Assembly: GCF_000010425.1 (NCBI RefSeq)
Contig: NC_008618.1
Coordinates: 1,977,946 to 2,041,945, forward strand
Direction: 5' to 3'
Origin: Bifidobacterium adolescentis ATCC 15703
GTDB taxonomy: Bacteria; Actinomycetota; Actinomycetes; Actinomycetales; Bifidobacteriaceae
DNA length: 64,000 nt
Shown here: positions 48,795 through 56,826 of the stretch, piece by piece
Layout of the letters: each line of letters opens with the position of its first letter
Numbering within the stretch: the stretch's first letter is position 1
Notes under the pieces: generated by a model
Seen by the model: the letters and a program-made list of their open reading frames with translations, nothing else
Told to the model about the DNA's origin: nothing
Database searches by the model: none
Position numbers and translations under genes: made by a program

Positions 48795-49511
48795 GTGCGC
48801 AATATCCGAATCGGAGTCGTCGAGGACGACCCTGCAAGCTGCCAATTGGTACTCGATTACCTCAATCGCTACCAAAGCGAGACCGGCGAGCAATTCACCG
48901 TCTCCGTATTCGACGACGGCGCGCGCATCGTGGAGAAATATGCCCCCGTTTACGACATTCTGCTGCTCGATATTGAAATGAAGGAGATAGACGGCATGGC
49001 CGCCGCCCGCCGCATCCGCGAACGCGACGACAACGTCGTGATCATCTTCATCACCGCGGCCCCGCAATACGCCATCAGCGGCTACGAAGTGCGCGCCCTG
49101 TCCTACCTGCTCAAACCGCTGCCATGGTTCGCGTTCTCGCAGGAGCTCAAGAAATCGATCGACATGGTGCGCCGCAACGGCGACGATTCCATGCTCATCG
49201 AAACCGGCAAGGGGCAGATGAGGATGAATCTCACGGACATCCTTTATCTCGAGTCGATCCGGCACACCATCGTCATCCACACGCTTGACGGCAAATACTC
49301 TATCAACGGCACACTCAAAGACATGGAAGCCAAGCTCGCCGACCGGCACTTCTTCCGCTCGAACTCCTGCTATCTGGTCAATCTCAAGCATGTGACGGGC
49401 GTTGCCGACCAGGATTGCATCATGTCCGACGACGAGCGGCTGCGCGTGAGCAGACCACGGAAGAAAGCGTTCCTCGCCGCCTTGGCCGACTACATGGGCG
49501 GCGGCCGATGA
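48795..49511 (+). CDS. LytTR response regulator (AgrA-like)
   Basis: A 238-residue response regulator. The receiver domain has acidic residues EDD (10-12), the phospho-acceptor D59 in LLLDIEMKEIDG, and the conserved lysine in YLLKPL. From about residue 130 a LytTR DNA-binding domain follows (IETGKGQMRMNLTDILYLES, FFRSNSCYLVNLKHV). The start is GTG at 48795, supported by GGAGG 6 bases upstream. The stop overlaps the kinase start (ATGA), so the two are translationally coupled. AgrA-like regulators usually control peptide-sensing, bacteriocin or surface functions; the targets here are unknown. Confidence 0.92.
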   Translation: MRNIRIGVVEDDPASCQLVLDYLNRYQSETGEQFTVSVFDDGARIVEKYAPVYDILLLDIEMKEIDGMAAARRIRERDDNVVIIFITAAPQYAISGYEVRALSYLLKPLPWFAFSQELKKSIDMVRRNGDDSMLIETGKGQMRMNLTDILYLESIRHTIVIHTLDGKYSINGTLKDMEAKLADRHFFRSNSCYLVNLKHVTGVADQDCIMSDDERLRVSRPRKKAFLAALADYMGGGR

Positions 49512-50848
49512 TCACCAACGCGCTGCCCGACATCCCCCGTTCGTACACCGCCATCTGCGAATGGGCGGCATGCGTGGTGTATATCGCGGTACTGTTCCGC
49601 CGCGTGCCGCCGCGCCGCTCCGTCGTTGTGAGCGCAATCGGACTGGCGGCGCTCATCGCCGTGCAGTATTTCGACGGCAGCATGCCGATCTGGTTTTGGA
49701 TCGTCGGCATGCTGCTCGCCTTCGGCTGCATGTACCTGACGATTCTGTTCGGCGCCGGCACCGGCAAACGCGAAGGACTGTACATCACGGCGCGCGCGTT
49801 CGTACTGGCCGAACTGGTGGCGTCGCTGCATTGGCAGATCGTCACGTTCATCGGCATGCGCAACGGCCGATTCGCGGATTACGATTGGCATGCCGTCTTA
49901 CTGCTCGTTGCCACCTACGCATTGTGTTTCGGCCTGGCCTGGCTGGTAGAACGCGGCAATTTCAGCCAGACCGCGCCCACGTTGCCGACGGCTTCCGCGG
50001 CGACCGCGACGGTGGCCATCACGATCGTCACCTTCGCCATGAGCAACCTGAGCTTCATTTCGACCAATACGCCATTCTCCGGTTCGATGGGCCAGGAAAT
50101 CTTCTACATCCGCACACTGGTGGATTTCTGCGGATTCGCGATTCTATACGCGCAACAGGAGCAGGCTCGGCGCATTGAAGCGAGCGCGGAAATCGCGTCA
50201 ATCAACGCGCAGCTGGAAAGCCAACATCAGGAGTACCTGCAGTCGAAGGAGAACATCGAATCGCTTGGTCGGCTCGCGCACGATCTGAAGCATCAGATCG
50301 CGGCATTGCGTGCCGAAGTCGATCCGGAGCATGCGGCGGCAGGATTCGAGCAGTTGGAGAAGTCGGTGCAGCGCTACAGCGCCCAGCAGCATACCGGCAA
50401 TCCCGTGCTTGACGTCATCCTCACCACAAAAGAGCGCACTTGCGCCGATCGCGGCATCAGTTTCACCGCCGTAGCGGATGGGTCGCTCTTATCCAACATG
50501 TCGTCGATGGATATCGCTTCGCTGTTCGGCAATGCGATCGACAATGCGATCGAAGCCACGTCGAAGCTGGCCGATCCGGAACAGCGGCTCATCAAACTGG
50601 CATTGTTCGAGCAGAATTCCTTCACCGTGGTCCGCATCGAGAATTATTACGATTCGCGGCTGAAGAAAGATGCCGAGGGCAATCTGCGCACCACGAAGCG
50701 CGATGACCAGCATCGGCATGGCTTCGGCGTGAAGTCGATTCGGCACATCGCGCAACAGTACGGCGGCGAGGTGACGATCCGCACCAACGACCACTGGTTC
50801 GTACTCACCGTGCTGCTTCCCCGTCAGACCGGCCTGATGGCCATGTGA
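49508..50848 (+). CDS. Sensor histidine kinase, AgrC/GHKL type
   Basis: A 446-residue membrane sensor. About six hydrophobic segments occupy residues 1-210, with no large extracellular domain. A coiled linker (EIASINAQLESQHQEYLQSK) leads to the histidine motif LGRLAHDLKHQIAALR. The GHKL ATPase domain has N-box LFGNAIDNAIEATSK and G-box HGFGVKSIRHIAQQYGG. It overlaps the response-regulator gene by four bases. The architecture is that of peptide-sensing kinases, yet no AgrB- or AgrD-like gene and no GG-leader peptide is visible nearby. Its signal is therefore unknown. Confidence 0.9.
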   Translation: MITNALPDIPRSYTAICEWAACVVYIAVLFRRVPPRRSVVVSAIGLAALIAVQYFDGSMPIWFWIVGMLLAFGCMYLTILFGAGTGKREGLYITARAFVLAELVASLHWQIVTFIGMRNGRFADYDWHAVLLLVATYALCFGLAWLVERGNFSQTAPTLPTASAATATVAITIVTFAMSNLSFISTNTPFSGSMGQEIFYIRTLVDFCGFAILYAQQEQARRIEASAEIASINAQLESQHQEYLQSKENIESLGRLAHDLKHQIAALRAEVDPEHAAAGFEQLEKSVQRYSAQQHTGNPVLDVILTTKERTCADRGISFTAVADGSLLSNMSSMDIASLFGNAIDNAIEATSKLADPEQRLIKLALFEQNSFTVVRIENYYDSRLKKDAEGNLRTTKRDDQHRHGFGVKSIRHIAQQYGGEVTIRTNDHWFVLTVLLPRQTGLMAM

Positions 50849-50873
50849 GGATTGCGAGCCGGCAATGCGAAGG

Positions 50874-52184
50874 CTAACGATCTGCAGCTTTCGCCCGCGG
50901 TAGATGCCAAGCGGCAAGCGGCTTGGCCAGACGGGAGGCGGTGAACGCGCTGACGGCCACCGCAAGGCCGATTGGCACGAACAGGTTAATCGGAGCGTCA
51001 GCCAACTCCATCACCAGGCAAATCGCCATCAACGGCGCCTGCTGCGAGGCGGCAAGCAGCGCGCATGCACCCAGCAGCGCATACATGCCGATCGAATTCG
51101 TGTGGAACACCTGCATCCAAAGAATGCCCAGAATCGCGCCTCCGGAAGCGCCCAATGCGATGCCCGGCTGCAACACGCCACCGGAAGCGCCGGAACGAAT
51201 CGTCATCAACGTGACGATCGCCTTGGCCACGAAAGACAGCAGCAACACCGGAATAACGGCCAGATCGGCCTTCGAGGAGAAGCTCAGCTGCGCGGCGGCG
51301 CGGCCATTGCCCATCACCTGCGGCACGGCGATCGCCACAACGCCCGTCAGCAGGCCGGCAAGCGGCATCATCCACAGAATGCCCGCTCCGGACGGCTTGT
51401 TTTTCTCCGCCCACTGGGAGCCGCGGCGGAACAGCGCGCCGGCGACGCCAAGCATCAAGCCGGCAATCAGCGCGAACACCATGTAGTCGGGGGTAAACAG
51501 GCCATTCGCCTTGCCGATCAAATAGAACGTGTGCGTGCCCTTGACCAGGCTCGCCACCCATGAGGCGAGCGCCGAGCAGGCGAACGCGAGCGTGACCGTC
51601 TCGAGCGTCACGTCGGCGAGCAGGATCTCCACCGCAAAGAACGTGCCGGCAAGCGGCGCGTTGTAGACTCCCGCGAGACCGGCCGCGGCGGTAATGGCCA
51701 CCAGCATACGCGTGTCCTTCGCGCCGAGACGCACCCAGCGGGCGAATCGCTGGCCGAACATCGCGCCAAGCTCGCGCGGAGCCACTTCGCGGCCGATCGA
51801 CATGCCGGTACCGACGATAAAAATCTGCAGCAGCACATGTACGATGGTCTGCCAGACCGGCATCAGCGCACCACCGACGGCTTTCTTGACGGATGGCACT
51901 GTTGTGGTACGCGTGCGCAGCAGCCACCAGATCACGGCCGCGATGGAGGCGCCGACCGTCACGGAAATCGCACGACGGATGGCAGGCACGTTGAAGGGAC
52001 CGGATTCATGCGCATTCTCGATGTATCCAAGCGCGAAACGCTCGACTTGGTACAGCATAAGTGTCAGCAGGCCCGCGGCCGCGCCAATGGCGATGCCGAC
52101 GATGGCCACCGCAGCGATCAGCCCCGGAATACGTCCGATAGTCGGCTGCTGTTCCGTCTCGTCCTGCGATTGCTCCGACACCAT
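50874..52184 (-). CDS. ClC family chloride channel/transporter
   Basis: A 436-residue membrane protein with about ten to twelve helices. ClC selectivity-filter motifs are recognisable: GTGMSIGREVAPRE (a variant of GREGP, keeping the gating-type glutamate) and GASGGVLQPGIALGASGG. It would move chloride, possibly coupled to protons, or fluoride in related branches. The GREVAP variant differs from classical GREGP. The start may also be the GTG at 52196. It is convergent with the histidine kinase gene, with only 25 bases between stops. Confidence 0.9.
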   Translation of the reverse strand: MVSEQSQDETEQQPTIGRIPGLIAAVAIVGIAIGAAAGLLTLMLYQVERFALGYIENAHESGPFNVPAIRRAISVTVGASIAAVIWWLLRTRTTTVPSVKKAVGGALMPVWQTIVHVLLQIFIVGTGMSIGREVAPRELGAMFGQRFARWVRLGAKDTRMLVAITAAAGLAGVYNAPLAGTFFAVEILLADVTLETVTLAFACSALASWVASLVKGTHTFYLIGKANGLFTPDYMVFALIAGLMLGVAGALFRRGSQWAEKNKPSGAGILWMMPLAGLLTGVVAIAVPQVMGNGRAAAQLSFSSKADLAVIPVLLLSFVAKAIVTLMTIRSGASGGVLQPGIALGASGGAILGILWMQVFHTNSIGMYALLGACALLAASQQAPLMAICLVMELADAPINLFVPIGLAVAVSAFTASRLAKPLAAWHLPRAKAADR

Positions 52185-52196
52185 TGCTTCTCTCAC

Positions 52197-52797
52197 GTTG
52201 CGTGTACCTCGTCTTCAGTCCGTCTCATCGGTTCGTATTACCGCATCACCATCGTTCCACCCACGGCGGATTTATGCGCCAATATCCCCCACCAGAACAT
52301 GAATTCCAATGTCAGTCACACAACTTGCGTCTGCATAGTGAACGGCCGATCAGGCTCGTCGTCCTCGGCAACAAGGCCGGCCACATCCGCCAAACACCAT
52401 AAGGCGTACAGCGGCAGATTCATCGGCGGCAAATATATTGGAATATATAGCATTCAAGACACAAGATGCGCAAAATAGACAATTTCAAATCGCCGTTTTT
52501 GCACAAAACAGATAATTTCCGCCACAGCCAAAGACAAGGAAATCAAACCTCCGCCACACCAGGGAAAGCGCAAATCCGCAATGTGAAACGCAGAAGAGTT
52601 ACGTGCATGGCTCGCATGTTGAAAACATGAGCAACCATGAGCACCAGAGAAGGAATCCACCCGTAACACAACCGCCGCAGTCCGGAAATATTGGCGTCAT
52701 GTTCCTGTTTTGCCGTTTTCATAAGCGTGATATCGATGGAATCGCAATATTCGTTCGGCTCATTCGAAGCATCAACGCAATACGGAAAAGAGAAGCC
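52197..52797. other. Gap with no convincing gene
   Basis: About 600 bases, more A+T-rich than the surroundings. The only notable element is the near-palindrome ATATATTGGAATATAT (52433-52448). Short open frames on both strands lack ribosome sites and family features. Confidence 0.6.
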
Positions 52798-53001
52798 ATG
52801 GCCAGCATCAGCACAACCGCGCAAGCGATCCCGCAAACGCCGCCGCAAACCCCATCACACCCTTCGATGCCTATTTCCAGCACCGTCAAAGCCGTACCCC
52901 GCTCCGGCATCCGCGACGTGTTCGACCGCGCACTCGCCGGCGATGCGGATGAGCTGCGCGAAGGCCTGCGTCGGCTGCGCTCATTCGCGGAACAGATATG
53001 A
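52798..53001 (+). CDS. Small hypothetical protein (67 residues)
   Basis: It starts MASISTTAQAIPQTPPQTPS and ends LREGLRRLRSFAEQI. The first half is proline/threonine-rich and probably disordered. The second half (RDVFDRALAGDADELREGLR) would form one amphipathic helix with codon use like the neighbours. The ribosome site (AAAAGAGAAG) is modest. It ends against a hairpin. I do not recognise it, and it may be a chance frame. Confidence 0.4.
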   Translation: MASISTTAQAIPQTPPQTPSHPSMPISSTVKAVPRSGIRDVFDRALAGDADELREGLRRLRSFAEQI

Positions 53002-53038
53002 AAAGCCCGTCCAGGGAAAAGGGAAGACCTGGACGGGC
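53002..53038 (-). terminator. Terminator of the GH3-GtrA operon
   Basis: GCCCGTCCAGG pairs with CCTGGACGGGC (about 53005-53038). On the minus strand the stem is followed by TTTTC, about 33 bases after the GtrA stop. Confidence 0.8.
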
Positions 53039-53070
53039 ACAAGGAAGGGAAGAGAGAAATCAGTGCAGAC

Positions 53071-53646
53071 TTACTTGGCGGCCTCCTTCTTGTCGTCGCT
53101 CTTCGGCATGACCCAGAACTTGAGCAGCGGATAGCTGACGATCACGGCAAGCAAGGTGTTGACCACGGATGCGATCGTGCCTGCGATGCCGGCGTTCATG
53201 CCCCATCCCTGGCACAGACCGGTCACGTAGCCCGGCAGCACAAGGTTCACCACCACGATGATCACGGCGAGGATCACATACTTCCAAGCGGCGTCCTTGA
53301 AGCTGGAGTCGGACTTGAAGACCCACTTCATCTGCACGAAGAAGTTCACCACCTGCGCAAGCACCTCGGCAAGCAGGAAGGTGAGGAATCCACCCAGACC
53401 GTTGCCCTTGGTGTCATAGTTGAAGATCAGGAAGTGGAACGGCTGCGTGAGCCCCAAGCTGGAGATGAAGATGGCGGTGCCGATCCACGTCACCACGAAA
53501 CGGGTGATGGTGGAGATGTTCGACAGCACATTGAACAGGATGAACTCCCAGATATTCGGATGATCCTTGATCCACTGGCGAATCGGTCCGACCTTCTTCT
53601 CGCCGGCAGCGGTTTCGGCCGGCTTCGCAGCATTGTTGTCAGTCAT
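53071..53646 (-). CDS. GtrA-like membrane protein
   Basis: A 191-residue protein with four hydrophobic helices (WEFILFNVLSNISTITRFVV, FLTFLLAEVLAQVVNFFVQM and two more) and charged ends, matching the GtrA/DPMS flippase-like family. Family members are thought to move polyprenyl-linked sugars or help cell-surface glycosylation. A long middle loop and a lysine-rich C-terminus (MPKSDDKKEAAK) are seen. Its ATG lies inside the last codons of the upstream GH3 gene (8-base overlap), so translation is coupled. The pairing with a glycosidase is unusual, and the biological link is not known. Confidence 0.85.
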   Translation of the reverse strand: MTDNNAAKPAETAAGEKKVGPIRQWIKDHPNIWEFILFNVLSNISTITRFVVTWIGTAIFISSLGLTQPFHFLIFNYDTKGNGLGGFLTFLLAEVLAQVVNFFVQMKWVFKSDSSFKDAAWKYVILAVIIVVVNLVLPGYVTGLCQGWGMNAGIAGTIASVVNTLLAVIVSYPLLKFWVMPKSDDKKEAAK

Positions 53647-56074
53647 GGTTCAGCTCCTTTGCGGTGCGCTTGTTGGCGGATTGGTTGCGGAAGAAGCCGG
53701 CGATCACGCCGCCCAATCCGCGGAAAGTATGCCCGTTGGCGATGTTCACGATGGCGTCGACCATCGCCGAGTCGACCATGCCTTGGGTCATCTTGCTCAT
53801 GGCGCGAGGCGGCATGTTCAGGATGAACAGGGTGTTCAGATCCGGCGAGCCAGTCTTCTGGCGGATCTTCGCTTCGCGCTTGGTCAGTGTCTTGGCGACG
53901 GTACGCGCCACGAAGCCCTTGGAATCCACCCACGACATGATCGGATCGTTGACGCCGAACGTCGTCGGCTTGCCGGGGGCAAGCACCTCATGGCCGAACA
54001 GCACGGCCATTTCGGCGTCGGTCACGTCCTTGACCTGTCCGGTCAGATAGTGGCCAAGCGCAGGATCGGCGGCGCAATCGGCGGTCGTGCAATCGCCGGC
54101 CACGGTGTGAGGAATCGCAAGCGGCAAATGCTCCGCATTGTCGCCGACCAGCAGCGTCCATTCGCCGCTTTCCGTCTTCCATGCATTGGCGGCAACATCG
54201 AAATGACGGAACGTGTAGCGGTCGAAATCGATATGCACACTCTTGCTTTCATGCGCGGCCAACTCTACCTTGACGAAGCCCTTCAGCTCACGGTCGGGAT
54301 GGAGCACGCCACCCTGCGGCGCGCGCACATACAACTGGGCCACGGTGGAGCCGGCGACATCGGAATCATTGGTGACGACGAAATCCACACCGGTCGCGGT
54401 GGCGGTGATCGCGCTGTACGTGAACGTGGAGTAGCTCAGACCGTAGCCGAACGGGAAGCGTACGGGCACGCCCACGGTCTCGTAATAGCGGTAGCCGACG
54501 AACGGGCCCTCGCGGTAGATCGCGTCACGCCCGATGGCCGGATACCAGCCGGAGCTTGGGCAATCCTCGTATTGCATCGGCCAGGTTTCGGCCAAATGTC
54601 CGGATGGGTTGACTTCGCCGGTCAGCGCGCGCACGGTGGCGGACGCGCCGGCCTGGCCGGACAATCCTACGTACAGCATGGCCGCAACATCGTTGAACCA
54701 CGGCAATTCCACCGGGGAACCGGCGACGAGCACGATCACCACCGGCTTGCCGGTCTTCGCCAACGCCGTTACGAGATCGTTCTGCGCCTGCGGAATCGCC
54801 ATGGTGGATCGGTCAAGGCCTTCGGATTCGCTGCGTTCGTCGAGGCCAACGACGGCCAGCACCACATCCACGGCGTCCTTCTTGGCGAGCGCGACGGCGT
54901 CGTTCAGCAGCACCTCATCCGACTTGCCTTGGCGGTCGTAGCCCTGCTCGTAGCCGGCCAATACCAGTCCTTCGGCGTTCTTGACCTCGTCGAGGATGTT
55001 CTCCTCCTTGGTGGCGTTCACCTTGGATGAGCCGGAACCCTGATAGCGTGCGGTCGCGGCCATATCTCCGATGACGGCCACGCGAGTGCCCGGCTTGAGC
55101 GGCAGCGTGGCGGCGTCGTTCTTCAGCAGCACGCTGGAATGTTCCGCGACCGTTCTGGCGATATCATGGTGCGCCTTCGCGATGTCGTCCGACAGCAGAT
55201 CGTCGCGGCCGACGCCGACGAGCTTGGTCGCCGCCGCGATTTTGGCGACTTCCGCGGCACGCTTGTTGATGTCCGCCTCGGCGAGCGCGCCCGCTTTGAC
55301 CGCGCCTTCCAGCTCGCGCACGGAGGTGAAACCTGGCGACGGCATTTCCAGCGAGCCGCCGGCTTTGACGGCTGCGACGGCGGAGTTGGAGCCGCCCCAA
55401 TCGGAGACGACCATGCCGTCGAAGCCCCATTCGTCGCGCAGGATCTCCTGCAGCAGATGCTTGTTTTCGTGGGCGTAGACGCCGTTGACCTCGTTGTAGG
55501 AGGTCATGATGCTCATCGGCTTGGCCTCGCGCACGGCGATTTCAAAACCGGTCAGATACAATTCGCGCATGGTACGTTCGTCCACCACGGAGTTGCTGGC
55601 CTGGCGGCGCAGCTCCTGGCTGTTGACCGCGAAATGCTTCGGGCATGCGGAGACGCCGTTGCTCTGGATGCCGCGAATAAGGCCGGCGGCCATACGGCCG
55701 GCGACGATCGGATCTTCCGAATAGTACTCGAAGTTGCGTCCGCACAGCGGGTTGCGTTTGATGTTCATGCCCGGTCCAAGCAACACGTTCACGTCGAGAT
55801 CGTGAGCTTCCTTGCCGAGCGCCTCGCCCATCTCTTCGGCGAGCGCCGGATCCCAGGTGTTGGCCACGGTGCAGGCGGTCGGGAAGCAGGTGGCCGGCTT
55901 GGATGCGCCGATGCCGAGGTGGTCGCCTTCGCCAAGCTGCCTGCGCACGCCGTGTGGGCCGTCGCTCATGACGAAGCCGGGAATGTCGGCGCGATCGTTG
56001 CCGCGCGAATCCCATTCGGATCCGCCGGACAGCATCGCCGCCTTTTCAACGATCGAAAGATCTTCAAGTTCCAT
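53639..56074 (-). CDS. Glycoside hydrolase family 3 protein (beta-glucosidase-like)
   Basis: An 811-residue cytoplasmic enzyme. The GH3 N-terminal barrel has SDGPHGVRRQ (37-46), GPGMNIKRNPLCGRNFEYYSEDP (in two halves, 100-122), KHF (146-148) and nucleophile D225 in GMVVSDWGG. The C-terminal alpha/beta sandwich includes VIGDMAATARYQGSGSSKVN, followed by a fibronectin-III-like domain (KGFVKVELAAHESKSVHIDF). Beyond about residue 690 is an extra ~120-residue helical tail. No signal peptide is present. Substrates could be beta-glucosides, gentiobiose or saponin glucosides. The start MELEDLSIVEKAAMLSG is conserved. The stop overlaps the GtrA start. Confidence 0.92.
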   Translation of the reverse strand: MELEDLSIVEKAAMLSGGSEWDSRGNDRADIPGFVMSDGPHGVRRQLGEGDHLGIGASKPATCFPTACTVANTWDPALAEEMGEALGKEAHDLDVNVLLGPGMNIKRNPLCGRNFEYYSEDPIVAGRMAAGLIRGIQSNGVSACPKHFAVNSQELRRQASNSVVDERTMRELYLTGFEIAVREAKPMSIMTSYNEVNGVYAHENKHLLQEILRDEWGFDGMVVSDWGGSNSAVAAVKAGGSLEMPSPGFTSVRELEGAVKAGALAEADINKRAAEVAKIAAATKLVGVGRDDLLSDDIAKAHHDIARTVAEHSSVLLKNDAATLPLKPGTRVAVIGDMAATARYQGSGSSKVNATKEENILDEVKNAEGLVLAGYEQGYDRQGKSDEVLLNDAVALAKKDAVDVVLAVVGLDERSESEGLDRSTMAIPQAQNDLVTALAKTGKPVVIVLVAGSPVELPWFNDVAAMLYVGLSGQAGASATVRALTGEVNPSGHLAETWPMQYEDCPSSGWYPAIGRDAIYREGPFVGYRYYETVGVPVRFPFGYGLSYSTFTYSAITATATGVDFVVTNDSDVAGSTVAQLYVRAPQGGVLHPDRELKGFVKVELAAHESKSVHIDFDRYTFRHFDVAANAWKTESGEWTLLVGDNAEHLPLAIPHTVAGDCTTADCAADPALGHYLTGQVKDVTDAEMAVLFGHEVLAPGKPTTFGVNDPIMSWVDSKGFVARTVAKTLTKREAKIRQKTGSPDLNTLFILNMPPRAMSKMTQGMVDSAMVDAIVNIANGHTFRGLGGVIAGFFRNQSANKRTAKELNHD

Positions 56075-56368
56075 GGGTTCTCCCTCGCACTAGGTGTTGC
56101 CAAAACCTGCTTTGCCGAGCCTGCCCTGTCCGCTCCGCCCGACTGCGCTGTTTTCTTGCGATTTCCCGCTGCCGTACCGCGCTGCATCGCACCGTGCCGC
56201 ACGCGGGATTTCGCCGCTAGTTTGATTGAACCAGCTTTTGCGATGCCATCACCGCCGTATTACACAACCTGTCGTTTTGCTCGCACAATCGGCATATGGG
56301 CGCGGTGAAGAGGGTATGCGGTGGCGCAGAACGCGCATAAAATCGCATCGTTCCATTTTGCAATCGAT

Positions 56369-56450
56369 GGCAAGCGTTTCGATATGCGTATATCGTTGCA
56401 ATTTCAAGCGACTCGCCGATATTGATACCTTTTTGCGCAAGCGCTATCAT
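56369..56450. promoter_or_regulatory. Promoter and candidate operators between GH3 and GH31 genes
   Basis: On the plus strand, TTGATA (56422-56427) and TATCAT (56445-56450) are 17 bases apart. TTGCGCAAGCGC (56433-56444) lies inside the spacer, so a bound repressor would block the promoter. A second related site, GGCAAGCGTTTCG (56369-56381), lies upstream and could serve the divergent GH3 gene. The rest of 56075-56553 holds no gene. Confidence 0.5.
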
Positions 56451-56553
56451 ACTTAACGAAAGTAAGTTTTGCTGACTTTTCTTCAATGCGGAACATGCTT
56501 TGATCACTCAACGCGGAGAGCGATGTTTCGCAGCGCACAGAAAGGATAATGAG

Positions 56554-56742
56554 ATGCGCGACCAGCAAAGCAGCGACACGAGCATCGCCCTGGACGCCAA
56601 TACGGACGTCCAGCAGGAGGCCGATAAACCGGCAGTCAAGTGGAGGTACCTCTTCGGCTTCCTCGCCTGGACCGTGCTTAACGCCATCGTCATCGCACTG
56701 TGCGCTGGCGCGTCGGTCTTGACCATCAAGCGCATCAAGTAA
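56554..56742 (+). CDS. Small single-span membrane protein (62 residues)
   Basis: It starts MRDQQSSDTSIALDANTDVQ. A polar N-terminal half is followed by a hydrophobic helix (LFGFLAWTVLNAIVIALCAG) and a basic end (TIKRIK). AAAGG about 8 bases upstream supports the start. A hairpin follows it, and the GH31 gene starts 85 bases later on the same strand, so it may be the leader gene of that operon. The family is unknown. Confidence 0.55.
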   Translation: MRDQQSSDTSIALDANTDVQQEADKPAVKWRYLFGFLAWTVLNAIVIALCAGASVLTIKRIK

Positions 56743-56749
56743 TTCAAAC

Positions 56750-56783
56750 GGGACCGTACCGTCGCATATGATGACACGGTCCC
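56750..56783 (+). terminator. Hairpin between the small membrane protein and GH31 genes
   Basis: GGGACCGT (56750-56757) pairs with ACGGTCCC (56776-56783). No U-run follows immediately, so read-through into GH31 is likely. Confidence 0.5.
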
Positions 56784-56826
56784 AATCCAGTTCTCCCGAT
56801 TTTTCCCACACTCAAAGGAGCCCCAC

